A stretch of 64,000 nt of DNA from Oscillospiraceae bacterium (GTDB lineage: Bacteria > Bacillota > Clostridia > Oscillospirales > Acutalibacteraceae). Of the stretch, positions 27,111 through 35,437 are shown one piece after another. Each line of letters opens with the position of its first letter. Positions within the stretch are counted from its first letter, which is position 1. The translations under genes were made by a program, and so were the position numbers. Location of the stretch: contig JAQXMC010000024.1 of the NCBI GenBank assembly GCA_029012445.1, positions 1 through 64,000 on the forward strand, read 5' to 3'. The notes under the pieces are model-generated. The model saw nothing but the letters and a program-made list of their open reading frames with translations, was not told the origin of the DNA and did no database searches.

Positions 27111-28931
27111 TTATCTCTGAATTCTCAGGGCGTTGAGTATCGCTATAATTGATACTCCGACATCGGCAAAAACGGCAAGCCACATATTGGCTATTCCGAT
27201 AGCTCCGAGCACCATTATGGCAAACTTGACAATAAGCGCAAACCAGATATTCTCCTTGACAAGCCGCATCGTCTTTCGGCTTATTTTCACCGCCGCCGGA
27301 ATTTTCGCTATATCGTCATCCATGATAACTATGTCAGCGGCCTCGATAGCTGCGTCGCTGCCGAGCGCCCCCATCGCTATTCCGACATCCGCCTCGATTA
27401 TGACCGGTGCGTCGTTCAGTCCGTCGCCGGTGTAAACCGTTATGCCGTCTTTCTTTATCTCTTTCAGCTCCTGAGATTTATCCGACGGCAAAAGCCCCGC
27501 ATGGACCTCGTCTATTCCTATTCTCTGAGCGATAACACGGCCAATCTTTTCATTGTCGCCCGTAAGCATGACCGTCTTTTCAATTCCGCTCTTTTTGAGC
27601 TTTCCGACCGCCTCGGCGCTGTGTTCCTTGATTTCGTCGGCAACCTCGATGCAGCCGATATATGCGCCGTCAACGGCAACATATAATATAGTGAAAGGGC
27701 TGTCCTTTTCGGTGAATTCGATTTTCTGCTGCTCCATGAGCTTTGCGTTTCCGACATAAACCTCTCTGCCGTCAACGGTCGCCTTGACACCGAAGCCTGT
27801 GAGCTGAGCCGAATTTCCGATTCTATCAAGTTCTATCTTTTTGCCGTACGCCTGCTTGACCGACTGCGCTATCGGATGATCCGTGTACCCCTCGGCAAGC
27901 GCGCAAATCTCCGTAAGCTCCTCCTCGCCGACGCCGTTGGGAGTGACGCTCTGAACGCTGAATTTACCCTTTGTCAGCGTTCCTGTTTTATCGAAAACGG
28001 CTATCTTTGCCTTGCTGAGCTGCTCAAGAAAATTGCTTCCCTTAATAAGAATACCGCTTCTTGAGGCTTTGCCTATTGCGCAGAAGAAAGTCAGCGGAAC
28101 AGAAATCACCAATGCGCAGGGGCAGGACACAACGAGGAACAAAAGCGCTCTGGAAAGCCATTGTGTGAAGTTGCCGGTGAATATCGTCGGCACGACCGCA
28201 AGCAAAACAGCCGCCGCAACCACACAGGGAGTATAAACCTTCGCAAATTTTGTTATGAAGCTTTCGCTTTTGGCTTTCTGACTCGAAGCCTCTTCGATAA
28301 GATACATGATCTTGCTGACGCAGGAGTCCTCAAACTCTTTTGTGACCTCAATCTCTATCACGCCGCCAAGATTGATGCAGCCGCTGAGAGCTTCGTCTCC
28401 GACCTTCAGCTCTCTCGGCATACTTTCGCCTGTCAGCGCCGAAGTGTCAATAACGGTCTCACCTGAGACAACTTTTCCGTCAAGCGGAATCTTTTCTCCG
28501 GGCTTGACAACGATCGTGTCTCCGATCTCGACCTCCTCCGGCATTATTTCAACTATCTCTCCGCCCACCTTTTTGTTGGCGAAATCAGGCGCAAGATTTA
28601 TCAGCTGACTGACGGATTCTCTCGATCTTCCGACAGCTACGCTTTCAAACAGCTCACCGACCTGATAAAAAAGCATGACCGCCACAGCCTCGGGGTAATC
28701 CTTCAGTCCGAACGCTCCGATTGTGGCAATAAGCATCAGAAAGTTCTCATCAAAGACCTGACCGTGCGCAATGTTTCTGACCGCCTTGATCACGACGGAA
28801 TAACCGACCGCGGCATAGGCCGCAATATAAAGAACGGTCTTTGCTGTTCTGAACGGAATCAGCAGACCGACTGCGTACAGCACAGCGGCCGCAATTATCT
28901 TTATCAGAAGTGTTTTTTGCTTCTTTGTCAT
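27111..28931 (-). CDS. P1B-type heavy-metal-transporting ATPase (Zn/Cd/Pb class)
   Basis: A 606-residue efflux pump with about eight membrane segments. The metal-site motif is SCPCALVIS, the phosphorylation site DKTGTLTKG, the nucleotide-domain motif HPIAQS, and the hinge GDGLNDAPV. CPC together with the CadC-like regulator points to Zn/Cd/Pb rather than Cu. It lacks an N-terminal metal-binding domain; a free HMA protein is encoded just upstream. Start chosen at the ATG at 28931 after GAGG; the GTG at 28940 is an alternative. Confidence 0.93.
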   Translation of the reverse strand: MTKKQKTLLIKIIAAAVLYAVGLLIPFRTAKTVLYIAAYAAVGYSVVIKAVRNIAHGQVFDENFLMLIATIGAFGLKDYPEAVAVMLFYQVGELFESVAVGRSRESVSQLINLAPDFANKKVGGEIVEIMPEEVEIGDTIVVKPGEKIPLDGKVVSGETVIDTSALTGESMPRELKVGDEALSGCINLGGVIEIEVTKEFEDSCVSKIMYLIEEASSQKAKSESFITKFAKVYTPCVVAAAVLLAVVPTIFTGNFTQWLSRALLFLVVSCPCALVISVPLTFFCAIGKASRSGILIKGSNFLEQLSKAKIAVFDKTGTLTKGKFSVQSVTPNGVGEEELTEICALAEGYTDHPIAQSVKQAYGKKIELDRIGNSAQLTGFGVKATVDGREVYVGNAKLMEQQKIEFTEKDSPFTILYVAVDGAYIGCIEVADEIKEHSAEAVGKLKKSGIEKTVMLTGDNEKIGRVIAQRIGIDEVHAGLLPSDKSQELKEIKKDGITVYTGDGLNDAPVIIEADVGIAMGALGSDAAIEAADIVIMDDDIAKIPAAVKISRKTMRLVKENIWFALIVKFAIMVLGAIGIANMWLAVFADVGVSIIAILNALRIQR

Positions 28932-28945
28932 TTTCCTCACCCCGT

Positions 28946-29164
28946 TTATCTGACGATAACGCAGTCAGGCTCGATTTTTCGGCAAATTCTCTGAATCTCG
29001 TCCATGATGCTCTCAAAGCGGTCGTCATCAGCTTTGACCGTCATTTTTGATGTCATGAAGCTGACAGACGCAAACTCAACGCCGTCTATCTTTGAAACAG
29101 CGCTTTCAATTTTAGCCGCGCAGTTAGCGCAGTCGAGATCCTGAAGCTTGAATACCTTTTTCAT
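28946..29164 (-). CDS. HMA-domain metal-binding protein
   Basis: A 72-residue ferredoxin-fold metal-binding domain with the CxxC pair in LDCANCAAKIE (Cys12, Cys15). It probably supplies or regulates the pump encoded 14 bp downstream, replacing the N-terminal domain missing there. GAGGTG precedes the ATG at 29164. Second gene of the ArsR-HMA-ATPase operon. Confidence 0.9.
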   Translation of the reverse strand: MKKVFKLQDLDCANCAAKIESAVSKIDGVEFASVSFMTSKMTVKADDDRFESIMDEIQRICRKIEPDCVIVR

Positions 29165-29185
29165 ATATAACACCTCATTAAAAGC

Positions 29186-29545
29186 TTATTCTTCAATGTG
29201 TTCTATGCCCTGATCCATTATCGTTCTGACATGATCGTCGGCAAGCGAATAGAAAATCGTCTTTCCGTCCCGTCTGAATTTAACGAGCTTTGCCTGCTTG
29301 AGAACCCTGAGCTGATGAGATATTGCCGACTGGCTCATTTCGAGCAGCTGCGCTATATCGCAGACGCACATCTCACTTTCAAATAAAACATAAAGAATTT
29401 TTATTCTCGTGCTGTCCGCAAACACCTTATATAGCTCCGCAAGGTCATAAAGCTCATCTTCATCCGGCATCGACTTCCGGACTTTTTCGACAATGTCCTT
29501 ATGAACGAACAGATAGTCGCAAGTCTGAACATTTTCGCCGTTCAT
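29186..29545 (-). CDS. ArsR/SmtB-family metal-sensing repressor (CadC-like)
   Basis: A 119-residue winged-helix repressor. Possible metal ligands of the CadC type are Cys9 and the CVC pair (Cys60, Cys62) in helix 3/4. The helix-5 set Asp103-x-His105-x10-His116-x2-Glu119 of SmtB/CzrA is also complete. The recognition helix is SQSAISHQLRVLK. I start at the ATG at 29545 (nine bases after AAAGGAGC); two upstream in-frame ATGs are too near the site or before it. It likely represses its own operon. Confidence 0.92.
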   Translation of the reverse strand: MNGENVQTCDYLFVHKDIVEKVRKSMPDEDELYDLAELYKVFADSTRIKILYVLFESEMCVCDIAQLLEMSQSAISHQLRVLKQAKLVKFRRDGKTIFYSLADDHVRTIMDQGIEHIEE

Positions 29546-29560
29546 GCTCATCGCTCCTTT

Positions 29561-29614
29561 CATATGAATGTTTGTTCATATGTTATTATATGCAGCCGTA
29601 ATGAAACTGTCAAT
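29561..29614 (-). promoter_or_regulatory. Metal-operon promoter and ArsR operator
   Basis: On minus, TTGACA (29614-29609), 18 bp, TATAAT (29590-29585). Immediately downstream is the inverted repeat CATATGAA-N6-TTCATATG (29561-29582), like known CadC/CzrA operators. Repressor bound here would block transcription start. Confidence 0.85.
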
Positions 29615-29727
29615 ACTTTTCGGAATTTTTTTAATTTTTATTGAGTTTGTCAATTTTGCTTGCCTTTTGACGGATAAGTTGCTAAAATATAATAGGAAAA
29701 GTTTATTTGTCAAAGTTGGTGATAAAA

Positions 29728-30120
29728 ATGACGGGAAGGTTTATCATAACCCGCAATCCCTATCAGGAATATACTTTCGAGCTCAGAGCGGGCAACGGTG
29801 AAGCTATCGCTATAAGTCAGACTTTTCCCACTGTTGAAAGCTGTGAAAATATCATAGACAGCATCAAGCGAAACGCAAAGGCTCCCGTTGAGGACAGAAC
29901 TCAGTATAAATGGAAAGCCATCGCGTACCCGAAATATGAAATATATAAGGACACGACGGGCGAATTCCATTTCAGACTGAAATCGGCAACCGGTGAGATC
30001 ATTGCCGTCAGTGAAAGCTACACAACCAAGTCAAGCTGTCTGAAGGGCATTCGTTCCATTGGGAAAAACGCCCCCGACGGCGAGATCGTTATCAGAAACA
30101 ATATTGAAAGCGGTGATTAA
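29728..30120 (+). CDS. DUF1508 (YegP-type) two-repeat protein
   Basis: A 130-residue protein with two tandem repeats of about 55 residues (FIITRNPYQEYTFELRAGNG and YEIYKDTTGEFHFRLKSATG, each followed by a SxTypx..CxxgI segment). DUF1508 proteins are small and widespread, without a settled function. The start ATG at 29728 follows TTGGTG; a TTG seven codons upstream is possible. It ends one base before the pseudokinase gene. Confidence 0.85.
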   Translation: MTGRFIITRNPYQEYTFELRAGNGEAIAISQTFPTVESCENIIDSIKRNAKAPVEDRTQYKWKAIAYPKYEIYKDTTGEFHFRLKSATGEIIAVSESYTTKSSCLKGIRSIGKNAPDGEIVIRNNIESGD

Positions 30121-30121
30121 A

Positions 30122-31804
30122 ATGGACAGGGAAAAGCTGAGAGCGCTTGAACCGTTCTTCGACGGCTGGCACCTTGACAACATTATCGATCAAAGAGAAA
30201 ATTATTCGCTGTATCGGGTGATGAAAACCTCACCGGACGGCAGCGTCAGCTTCAGAGACCTCAAGGTCATATCAGTAAAAACCGACCCGCCGCACAGCGA
30301 CGGCGAATATCCCGACGATATCAAGCTTCAGCTTCTGCCTCTCGAGATAATGCAGAAGATGAGAAACTGCGATCAGATCGTCTCATATTATGACAGCCGC
30401 GTGGTTTATAACGGCGACGGCGAATACATGATTTTGTCTCTGCGCGAAAGCGTCAAGGCTCTTTCAGATGAATATGACATACACGACCTGCCCGTTGCGA
30501 CTGCGCTGAAGATAGTCGTGACGGCGTGTGAAGCCGTCGAGCAGTTCAGATCCATGGGCATTACCCATGAAAACATCAGTCTCGAAAACATCTTTGTTGA
30601 CGGGCTCGGCGACTTCAAGCTCGGCTCGTTCGTCAACACCGGAGTAAACGACGACTGCAAGGCTCCCGAGGAGTACTCCCACAGCGGCGATCCGGATCAG
30701 TCCGATATGTACGCCCTGGGTATGCTGCTTTTCAAAGCGCTCAACCGCAACAGGGCTCCTTTTCTTCCGCAATACCCGATAGAGGTCACCGAGGAAAATC
30801 TCTCGAACGCTCTGCAAAGACGAATTAACGGAGAGGTTCCGACCGCTCCCGAAAACGCCCCGTCAGGTATTGATAAAATAATCGAAAAAGCCTGCGCTTT
30901 CAAGCCGGCAAGCCGCTATCAGAATCTCGGCAGTATCAAAAGAGATATTGAAGCGATACTCAGCGAAATAGAGCCGACATATTCTTCAAAGACCTCAGCC
31001 GTCACCGGCTACGCTTTCGGTCAGTCTGTGCCGAAGGCTCAGCGTGAGCCGCAGGAGGATCAGAACGGTGAAATTGAAATAAAAGATGACGGCTCTATCA
31101 ACGGCTATGGCTTTGACGGCGACAATTACTACGATAACAGCCATGAGGAATCGAACAAGGTCATTAAGGGACTTATTGCGGCGATAATCGCAGTTGCCGT
31201 CATTTCGGTCGGTCTTATTTCTTATAGTATGCTCGGAGGAGGAGCAAAGCCGACGACCACACAGCCAACCACCGCTTCGACCACACAACCGACAACTGCC
31301 GCGCCGACCACCACCCAGCCGACAACAACACAGCCGACCACCACCCGGCCGACAACAACACAGCCGACCGTTCCGCCTGTTCCCACGGACGCGACAACAA
31401 AGCCGACCATGTCAACAACTGTCATCACCACAAAACCAACAACAACGACAAAAGCGAAGCTTCAATATGTCGAGGTCGAAAACCCGGAGATAGAGCTTAT
31501 CGAAAACGACGGACGAGTCGATGAGATACTCATTTTTGCCGACGCAACCTTTGGAGCAAATGTCAAGACCGACGGTCAGGCTCTTCTCTATTCCTATGAC
31601 GAAAACGGCACTATCGTCAAAACGCAGCCGCTGAGCATCGAGTGTTATTATGACATTGACCACAGAGACGCCACTGTCTGCGATATAATAGTTCCGTCAG
31701 ACGCTGAGATCGACACCGACAATTATCGCTATGAATTGTTTGTTCCCAAAGACACTATACAGGGCTACGGATATAAAAATGAAGCATTTTCGGTCGAATT
31801 TTAA
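30122..31804 (+). CDS. Membrane pseudokinase with Thr/Pro-rich linker
   Basis: A 560-residue protein. Residues 15-285 fold like a Ser/Thr kinase: Lys48 in DLKVIS, a segment ITHENISLENIF (148-158), DFKLGSF (164-170), APEE (181-184) and DMYALGMLLFKAL. The HRD catalytic Asp is replaced (His149-Glu150-Asn151) and the glycine-rich loop is absent, so it is probably inactive. One membrane segment (347-371) is followed by a TTTQP-type linker (about 376-447) and an extracytoplasmic beta-rich domain of about 100 residues. Function unknown; perhaps a signalling scaffold. Confidence 0.8.
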   Translation: MDREKLRALEPFFDGWHLDNIIDQRENYSLYRVMKTSPDGSVSFRDLKVISVKTDPPHSDGEYPDDIKLQLLPLEIMQKMRNCDQIVSYYDSRVVYNGDGEYMILSLRESVKALSDEYDIHDLPVATALKIVVTACEAVEQFRSMGITHENISLENIFVDGLGDFKLGSFVNTGVNDDCKAPEEYSHSGDPDQSDMYALGMLLFKALNRNRAPFLPQYPIEVTEENLSNALQRRINGEVPTAPENAPSGIDKIIEKACAFKPASRYQNLGSIKRDIEAILSEIEPTYSSKTSAVTGYAFGQSVPKAQREPQEDQNGEIEIKDDGSINGYGFDGDNYYDNSHEESNKVIKGLIAAIIAVAVISVGLISYSMLGGGAKPTTTQPTTASTTQPTTAAPTTTQPTTTQPTTTRPTTTQPTVPPVPTDATTKPTMSTTVITTKPTTTTKAKLQYVEVENPEIELIENDGRVDEILIFADATFGANVKTDGQALLYSYDENGTIVKTQPLSIECYYDIDHRDATVCDIIVPSDAEIDTDNYRYELFVPKDTIQGYGYKNEAFSVEF

Positions 31805-31872
31805 TCTCTTAGAGAAAATAAAGCACAAAAATTTGTGAGTTTTGCACAATATTGTAAATTAAATATAAACTT

Positions 31873-31902
31873 ATTGACTTTTTTTAGTTTTACATCTATA
31901 AT
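31873..31902 (+). promoter_or_regulatory. Promoter of the secreted Cys-rich gene
   Basis: TTGACT (31873-31878), an 18-bp spacer and TATAAT (31897-31902), 39 bp upstream of the ATG. Confidence 0.75.
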
Positions 31903-31941
31903 ATATCTATAAAATAGTCATTTTATAAGGAGGCTGTAAAT

Positions 31942-32538
31942 ATGAAAAAACTTTTGTCCGCACTTTTGGCGGTAATAATGATTTTCTCACTCGCATCTGT
32001 TGCTTTTGCCGGATCATGGAACGAAGAACAGGCAAACGCTAACATCACCGAGTACTGCACAAGCTGCAATAATCCGTGCACAGGCAAGTTCGGCTGCACC
32101 TGCTGCGACCAGTGCCCCGGTCACATTGACGAAAACGGCGTAGCCACCAACACATCAGGCTATCTTCCCTGCCGCTTTGATTTTTATCTCGATGTTGACA
32201 TTGTCGACGCCGACGGTAATAAAATCCACAAGGGCGATCAGAAAGTTCATTACTATTGGAAGGTTAAATGCTGCGACGCCTGCACAGGCAAGGTCGGCTG
32301 CAAATGCAACTGCAAAGACGGTAAAGATCCTAAGTGTCCGTACTGCGTTGACGAAACGGAGGATGACACCGATAAAAAGATCGAAGAGGGTATTGATAAG
32401 GGACGCACCGGCTTTATCAACGGTATTCAGAAGGCTTTGACATCTGTCAGAGATGTTATGTATAAGCTCTTCGATGCTCTCTTCAAATTCCTCAGACTTG
32501 AGGATCTTCTTGGCAAGACGCCGAGCGAAACAGTGTGA
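31942..32538 (+). CDS. Secreted Cys-rich protein with C-terminal amphipathic helix
   Basis: A 198-residue protein with a signal peptide (cleavage likely after AFA, residue 23). Two similar Cys modules share CTGKxGCxC: Cys39-Cys58 (CTSCNNPCTGKFGCTCC) and Cys110-Cys135 (CCDACTGKVGCKCNC...CPYC), joined by a Tyr-rich beta segment. They could bind metal or form disulfides. The last part (about 155-187, with DVMYKLFDALFKFLRL) is a strongly amphipathic helix. I know no family. AAGGAGG precedes the ATG. It shares a terminator with the 36-residue peptide gene 54 bp downstream. Confidence 0.8.
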   Translation: MKKLLSALLAVIMIFSLASVAFAGSWNEEQANANITEYCTSCNNPCTGKFGCTCCDQCPGHIDENGVATNTSGYLPCRFDFYLDVDIVDADGNKIHKGDQKVHYYWKVKCCDACTGKVGCKCNCKDGKDPKCPYCVDETEDDTDKKIEEGIDKGRTGFINGIQKALTSVRDVMYKLFDALFKFLRLEDLLGKTPSETV

Positions 32539-32592
32539 GTATTTTAAAATTTTATTTTAAAATATAAAAAACAGCAAAGGGGGATAATTAAC

Positions 32593-32703
32593 ATGCAGGA
32601 ATTTTTCGAGAAGTTTGAGGCATTCTGGGCAAAGCTTTGGGAGTTCTTCTACAAATACTGCCCGTTCCTTAAGGACTGCCAGCAAAATATGGACAACAAA
32701 TAA
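32593..32703 (+). CDS. 36-residue aromatic helical peptide
   Basis: AAAGGGGG precedes the ATG. The product, starting MQEFFEKFEAFWAKLWEFF, has an aromatic face (Phe/Trp/Tyr) against Glu/Lys, as in membrane-active helices, followed by two Cys (positions 23 and 29). It lies in the same unit as the Cys-rich secreted protein, whose C-terminal helix is of similar style, and just before a strong terminator. No leader peptide; function unknown. Confidence 0.68.
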   Translation: MQEFFEKFEAFWAKLWEFFYKYCPFLKDCQQNMDNK

Positions 32704-32723
32704 TTGTTCTACATATTGATTGA

Positions 32724-32753
32724 AAAAGAGGAAGCATTTTTGCTTCCTCTTTT
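32724..32753 (+). terminator. Terminator of the Cys-rich/peptide unit
   Basis: AAAAGAGGAAGC (32724-32735) pairs perfectly with GCTTCCTCTTTT (32742-32753), then GCTTTTT. Confidence 0.88.
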
Positions 32754-32790
32754 GCTTTTTGCCGGCAGCCGTTAAACCGTCAATAAAATT

Positions 32791-32973
32791 TTAACCTTCA
32801 ATATACATTTCTTCCGTCATAATCTGGCTGTTTTTGAGGAGCGCCAAAGCTCTTTCGATCTTTCTGCTTTCAAGCTTGTCAGCAGATTGGTGAACTGAGT
32901 TACCGTTTTCAAGCTCCTCCACAGATTCGGAAACAGCGTTGAATAACGTCGTATACATCTTTTGATAGTCCAT
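32791..32973 (-). CDS. 60-residue helical protein, unknown
   Basis: A strong GGAGGG lies seven bases before the ATG at 32973. The product begins MDYQKMYTTLFNAVSES and is wholly helical and acidic in its middle. Small proteins with this kind of start (MDY.KMY.TLFNA) occur, to my memory, in several Clostridia, often in accessory regions, without function. It is antisense to, and isolated from, its neighbours. Confidence 0.65.
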   Translation of the reverse strand: MDYQKMYTTLFNAVSESVEELENGNSVHQSADKLESRKIERALALLKNSQIMTEEMYIEG

Positions 32974-33458
32974 AATCGTTCCCTCCGTATGTTCGACATT
33001 AAAACTGCTTTAAGCTGACTGACCGGCTATTGATTTTTGGCAGCATGAAATTGAAACAGAATAAGCTGTTTAAGACTTTCGGAACCTCGGCCGGCAGTGC
33101 TTTAGTTTTCTTCGACGCAAATAAAAGTTGCTGTTATAAGTGCACTCAGGACTGCGCGGCGCATAAATTTCAGAGCAAACAAATAATCGCAAATTTCACT
33201 TGCCTCGTTATGTCAATATTTATATCACAAAATACTTCTAAAATCAATATAAATCGCCCAAAAAGTGCATATAGTGCACTATTTTCGTTCGACAGAATTC
33301 GTTTGGATTTTTACCCCCTGAAGTTTTTGCTGAAATGTTACAATGCGTTTATATTTCATTAAACATTTGTCTCAAATTATTGACGGAATCCGATATGTTG
33401 TAGTAATATAATAATCGTAAGATTACTATAATATACTAAAATGAATGGAGGAAGAACG
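32974..33458. other. 485-bp AT-rich gap before the 50-residue peptide gene
   Basis: Contains TTCGACA (32992-32998), a match to the Spo0A box, 19 bp before the 60-residue ORF. Near the right end are TTGACG (33380-33385) and TAATAT (33404-33409, 18-bp spacing), a plausible promoter for the gene at 33459. The 110-codon plus-strand frame at 33030-33362 has no ribosome binding site and I do not support it as a gene. Confidence 0.45.
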
Positions 33459-33611
33459 ATGCCGACTGAAGAAGCCTCAACTCCATTATCCTTTTTCTCG
33501 AGTATGCTCGCTTTTTTGAGAAAGATCATTCTGCTTTTGTTGCCGTTTTTCTCCGTCGAACAGGGCGGCCATATAATCAACGGCCTTGGACTCACAGAAA
33601 ACGAAGAATGA
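33459..33611 (+). CDS. 50-residue hydrophobic peptide
   Basis: GGAGG precedes the ATG. The peptide has a very hydrophobic core (residues 11-32: SFFSSMLAFLRKIILLLLPF) and a polar tail (GGHIINGLGLTENEE). It probably inserts in a membrane. It has a nearby promoter-like TTGACG/TAATAT and a good terminator. I recognise no family; a small-toxin, modulin-like or transport-subunit role cannot be decided. Confidence 0.6.
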   Translation: MPTEEASTPLSFFSSMLAFLRKIILLLLPFFSVEQGGHIINGLGLTENEE

Positions 33612-33658
33612 TTTTCACAGCATATTCCTGTCTTAAACGATAATGAAACCCGGAAAAC

Positions 33659-33690
33659 CCCTTTTCTTTTTGAAAAGGGATTTTTTATTT
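33659..33690 (+). terminator. Terminator of the 50-residue peptide gene
   Basis: CCCTTTTC (33659-33666) pairs with GAAAAGGG (33672-33679), followed by six T and TATTT. Confidence 0.85.
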
Positions 33691-33784
33691 TATCCGTCAC
33701 TTTCATGTACGGGCAAGTCTGTGCGTACCGAAAAAACAGATCGGCGCAGAAAAAGAATATATATGTCGTTTTTTTATCAAAATA

Positions 33785-33813
33785 TTGACTAAAGTGTATA
33801 TTTTCAATATAAT
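33785..33813 (+). promoter_or_regulatory. Promoter of the PTS-IIC-like gene
   Basis: TTGACT (33785-33790), a 17-bp spacer and TATAAT (33808-33813), 31 bp before the ATG. Confidence 0.85.
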
Positions 33814-33844
33814 TAAGTCAATTTAATTCCGAGGAGATTTAACT

Positions 33845-34870
33845 ATGAAAATCCTTAAAAAATATTTCAAGAGATATTTCGTGGACGGCATGAGCGCAAT
33901 GGCTCTGGGACTGTTCTCATCGCTGATAGTCGGTCTGATAATCAGCCAGTTCGCAAAGATACCACATCTCGGCTTTTTGTCAAGCTTCACAGAAGTCCTC
34001 TCAGCCTCCTCCCCCGTTGTCGGCGGCGCTATCGGCTGCGCGATTGCGTGGGGACTCAAGCATAAGCCGCTCGTTATCTTCTCCTGTGTCGCGGTCGGCG
34101 CGATCGGTTACAGCCTCGGCGGCCCCGTCGGAGCGTTTCTGGCAACGACCGTCGCCAGCGAGATCGCCGGACTCATTTCCGGCAAGACGAAGATCGACAT
34201 CGTTCTGACTCCGATAGTCGCTATAACGGTCGGCGGATTGGTCGCAAAATTTGTCGGCCCCGGCGTTTCATCGGTTATGAACGGCATCGGCGAGGCCATT
34301 ATGAAAGCGACCGAGCTTCACCCGTTCCCGATGGGCATAATCGTCTCCGTGATAGTCGGGCTCGCTCTGACAGCTCCGATAAGCAGCGCCGCTATTTGCA
34401 TAATGCTCGGTCTCAACGGGCTTGCGGCAGGCGCGGCTGTTGTCGGCTGCGCGGCTCAGATGGTCGGCTTCGCAGTCACAAGCTATAAGGAAAACGGAAT
34501 CGGCGGTCTCATATCTCAGGGCATAGGGACAAGCATGCTCCAGTTCGGCAATATTATGAGAAGGCCGCAGATACTTCTTGCCCCCACTCTCGCGGGCGCA
34601 ATACTCGGCCCGATATCAACCTGCGTATTCAAAATGACAAACACACCGACAGGCGCCGGAATGGGCACGAGCGGACTTGTCGGTCAGTTCGGAGCAATCG
34701 AAGCCATGAGCGGTTCAACCGACATGAAAATACTTATACCCGAGATAATCCTGATGCACTTTGTCGCTCCGGCTGTTCTTTCGCTTGTGTTCCACTGGCT
34801 GTTCAAAAAAGTCGGAATAGTCAAGGATGAATATCTCAAGCTTATGGAAATCGGTGAGGATAAAGAATGA
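33845..34870 (+). CDS. PTS EIIC-type (PTS_EIIC_2) membrane protein
   Basis: A 341-residue integral membrane protein with about nine to ten Gly-rich hydrophobic segments. It matches the single-gene IIC-like group (MKILKKYFKRYFVDGMSAMALGLFSS; later NTPTGAGMGTSGLVGQFG). No IIA, IIB or other PTS domains are nearby, so classical PTS transport is unproven. GAGGAG precedes the ATG. First gene of a three-gene unit with overlapping or touching ends. Confidence 0.85.
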   Translation: MKILKKYFKRYFVDGMSAMALGLFSSLIVGLIISQFAKIPHLGFLSSFTEVLSASSPVVGGAIGCAIAWGLKHKPLVIFSCVAVGAIGYSLGGPVGAFLATTVASEIAGLISGKTKIDIVLTPIVAITVGGLVAKFVGPGVSSVMNGIGEAIMKATELHPFPMGIIVSVIVGLALTAPISSAAICIMLGLNGLAAGAAVVGCAAQMVGFAVTSYKENGIGGLISQGIGTSMLQFGNIMRRPQILLAPTLAGAILGPISTCVFKMTNTPTGAGMGTSGLVGQFGAIEAMSGSTDMKILIPEIILMHFVAPAVLSLVFHWLFKKVGIVKDEYLKLMEIGEDKE

Positions 34871-35436
34871 ATGTATATGATTTTGACGAAACAATTTATA
34901 ACGGAGAAAGCTCACTTGAATTTTTCCTCTATTATTTCAAAGTCGATCCGACGCTCATAAAATTTCTGCCCTCTGTAATCAAAGCTCTCATGCTATATAA
35001 GGCCGAAAAAATAACTCTCGACGATTTTCTCAATGATTACAGCAAGACTGTCGAGAGTTATATAGCAACGCACAGAAACGAGTTTGAACGCACGGTGAAG
35101 TCGTTCTGGGACAAAAAGCTTCACAAAATAAAGCCTTTTTATTATAAGGTCAAACAGCCCGACGATGTTGTCATAACCGCGTCGCCGAGTTTTCTTATCC
35201 GTGAAGCCTGCGACAGACTCGGAATCAAAAATCTTATTTCAACCGAAATAGACCTTGAATCGGGCAAGATCGAAGCTCCCTGTTTCCGGGAAGCTAAAAT
35301 CACCCGCTTTCGTGAGGCGTACCCGACGGCGGCTATTGATGATTTTTACACTGACTCGATGAACGACAGATTTCTTATGCCGTTTGCAAAGCGGGTATTT
35401 ATCGTCAAGCGGCACAAAATCAAGCAGGTGAAATAA
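34867..35436 (+). CDS. HAD-superfamily phosphatase (HAD-IB-like)
   Basis: A 189-residue haloacid-dehalogenase-type hydrolase. Motif I is VYDFDETIY (nucleophile Asp5-type), motif II is ITASP, and motif III/IV is DDFYTDSMND. The helical cap between motifs I and II resembles that of phosphoserine-phosphatase-like members. The substrate is unknown. The ATG overlaps the upstream gene by four bases. Confidence 0.85.
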   Translation: MNVYDFDETIYNGESSLEFFLYYFKVDPTLIKFLPSVIKALMLYKAEKITLDDFLNDYSKTVESYIATHRNEFERTVKSFWDKKLHKIKPFYYKVKQPDDVVITASPSFLIREACDRLGIKNLISTEIDLESGKIEAPCFREAKITRFREAYPTAAIDDFYTDSMNDRFLMPFAKRVFIVKRHKIKQVK

Positions 35437-35437
35437 C

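Noticed and set aside
31255..31440. Short ACC/ACA-rich repeats considered as a CRISPR or satellite
   Set aside because: They encode the Thr/Pro linker of the pseudokinase in frame; units are irregular and there are no spacers.
33030..33362. 110-codon plus-strand frame in the AT-rich gap
   Set aside because: No Shine-Dalgarno, odd composition, overlaps a probable promoter region; likely chance.
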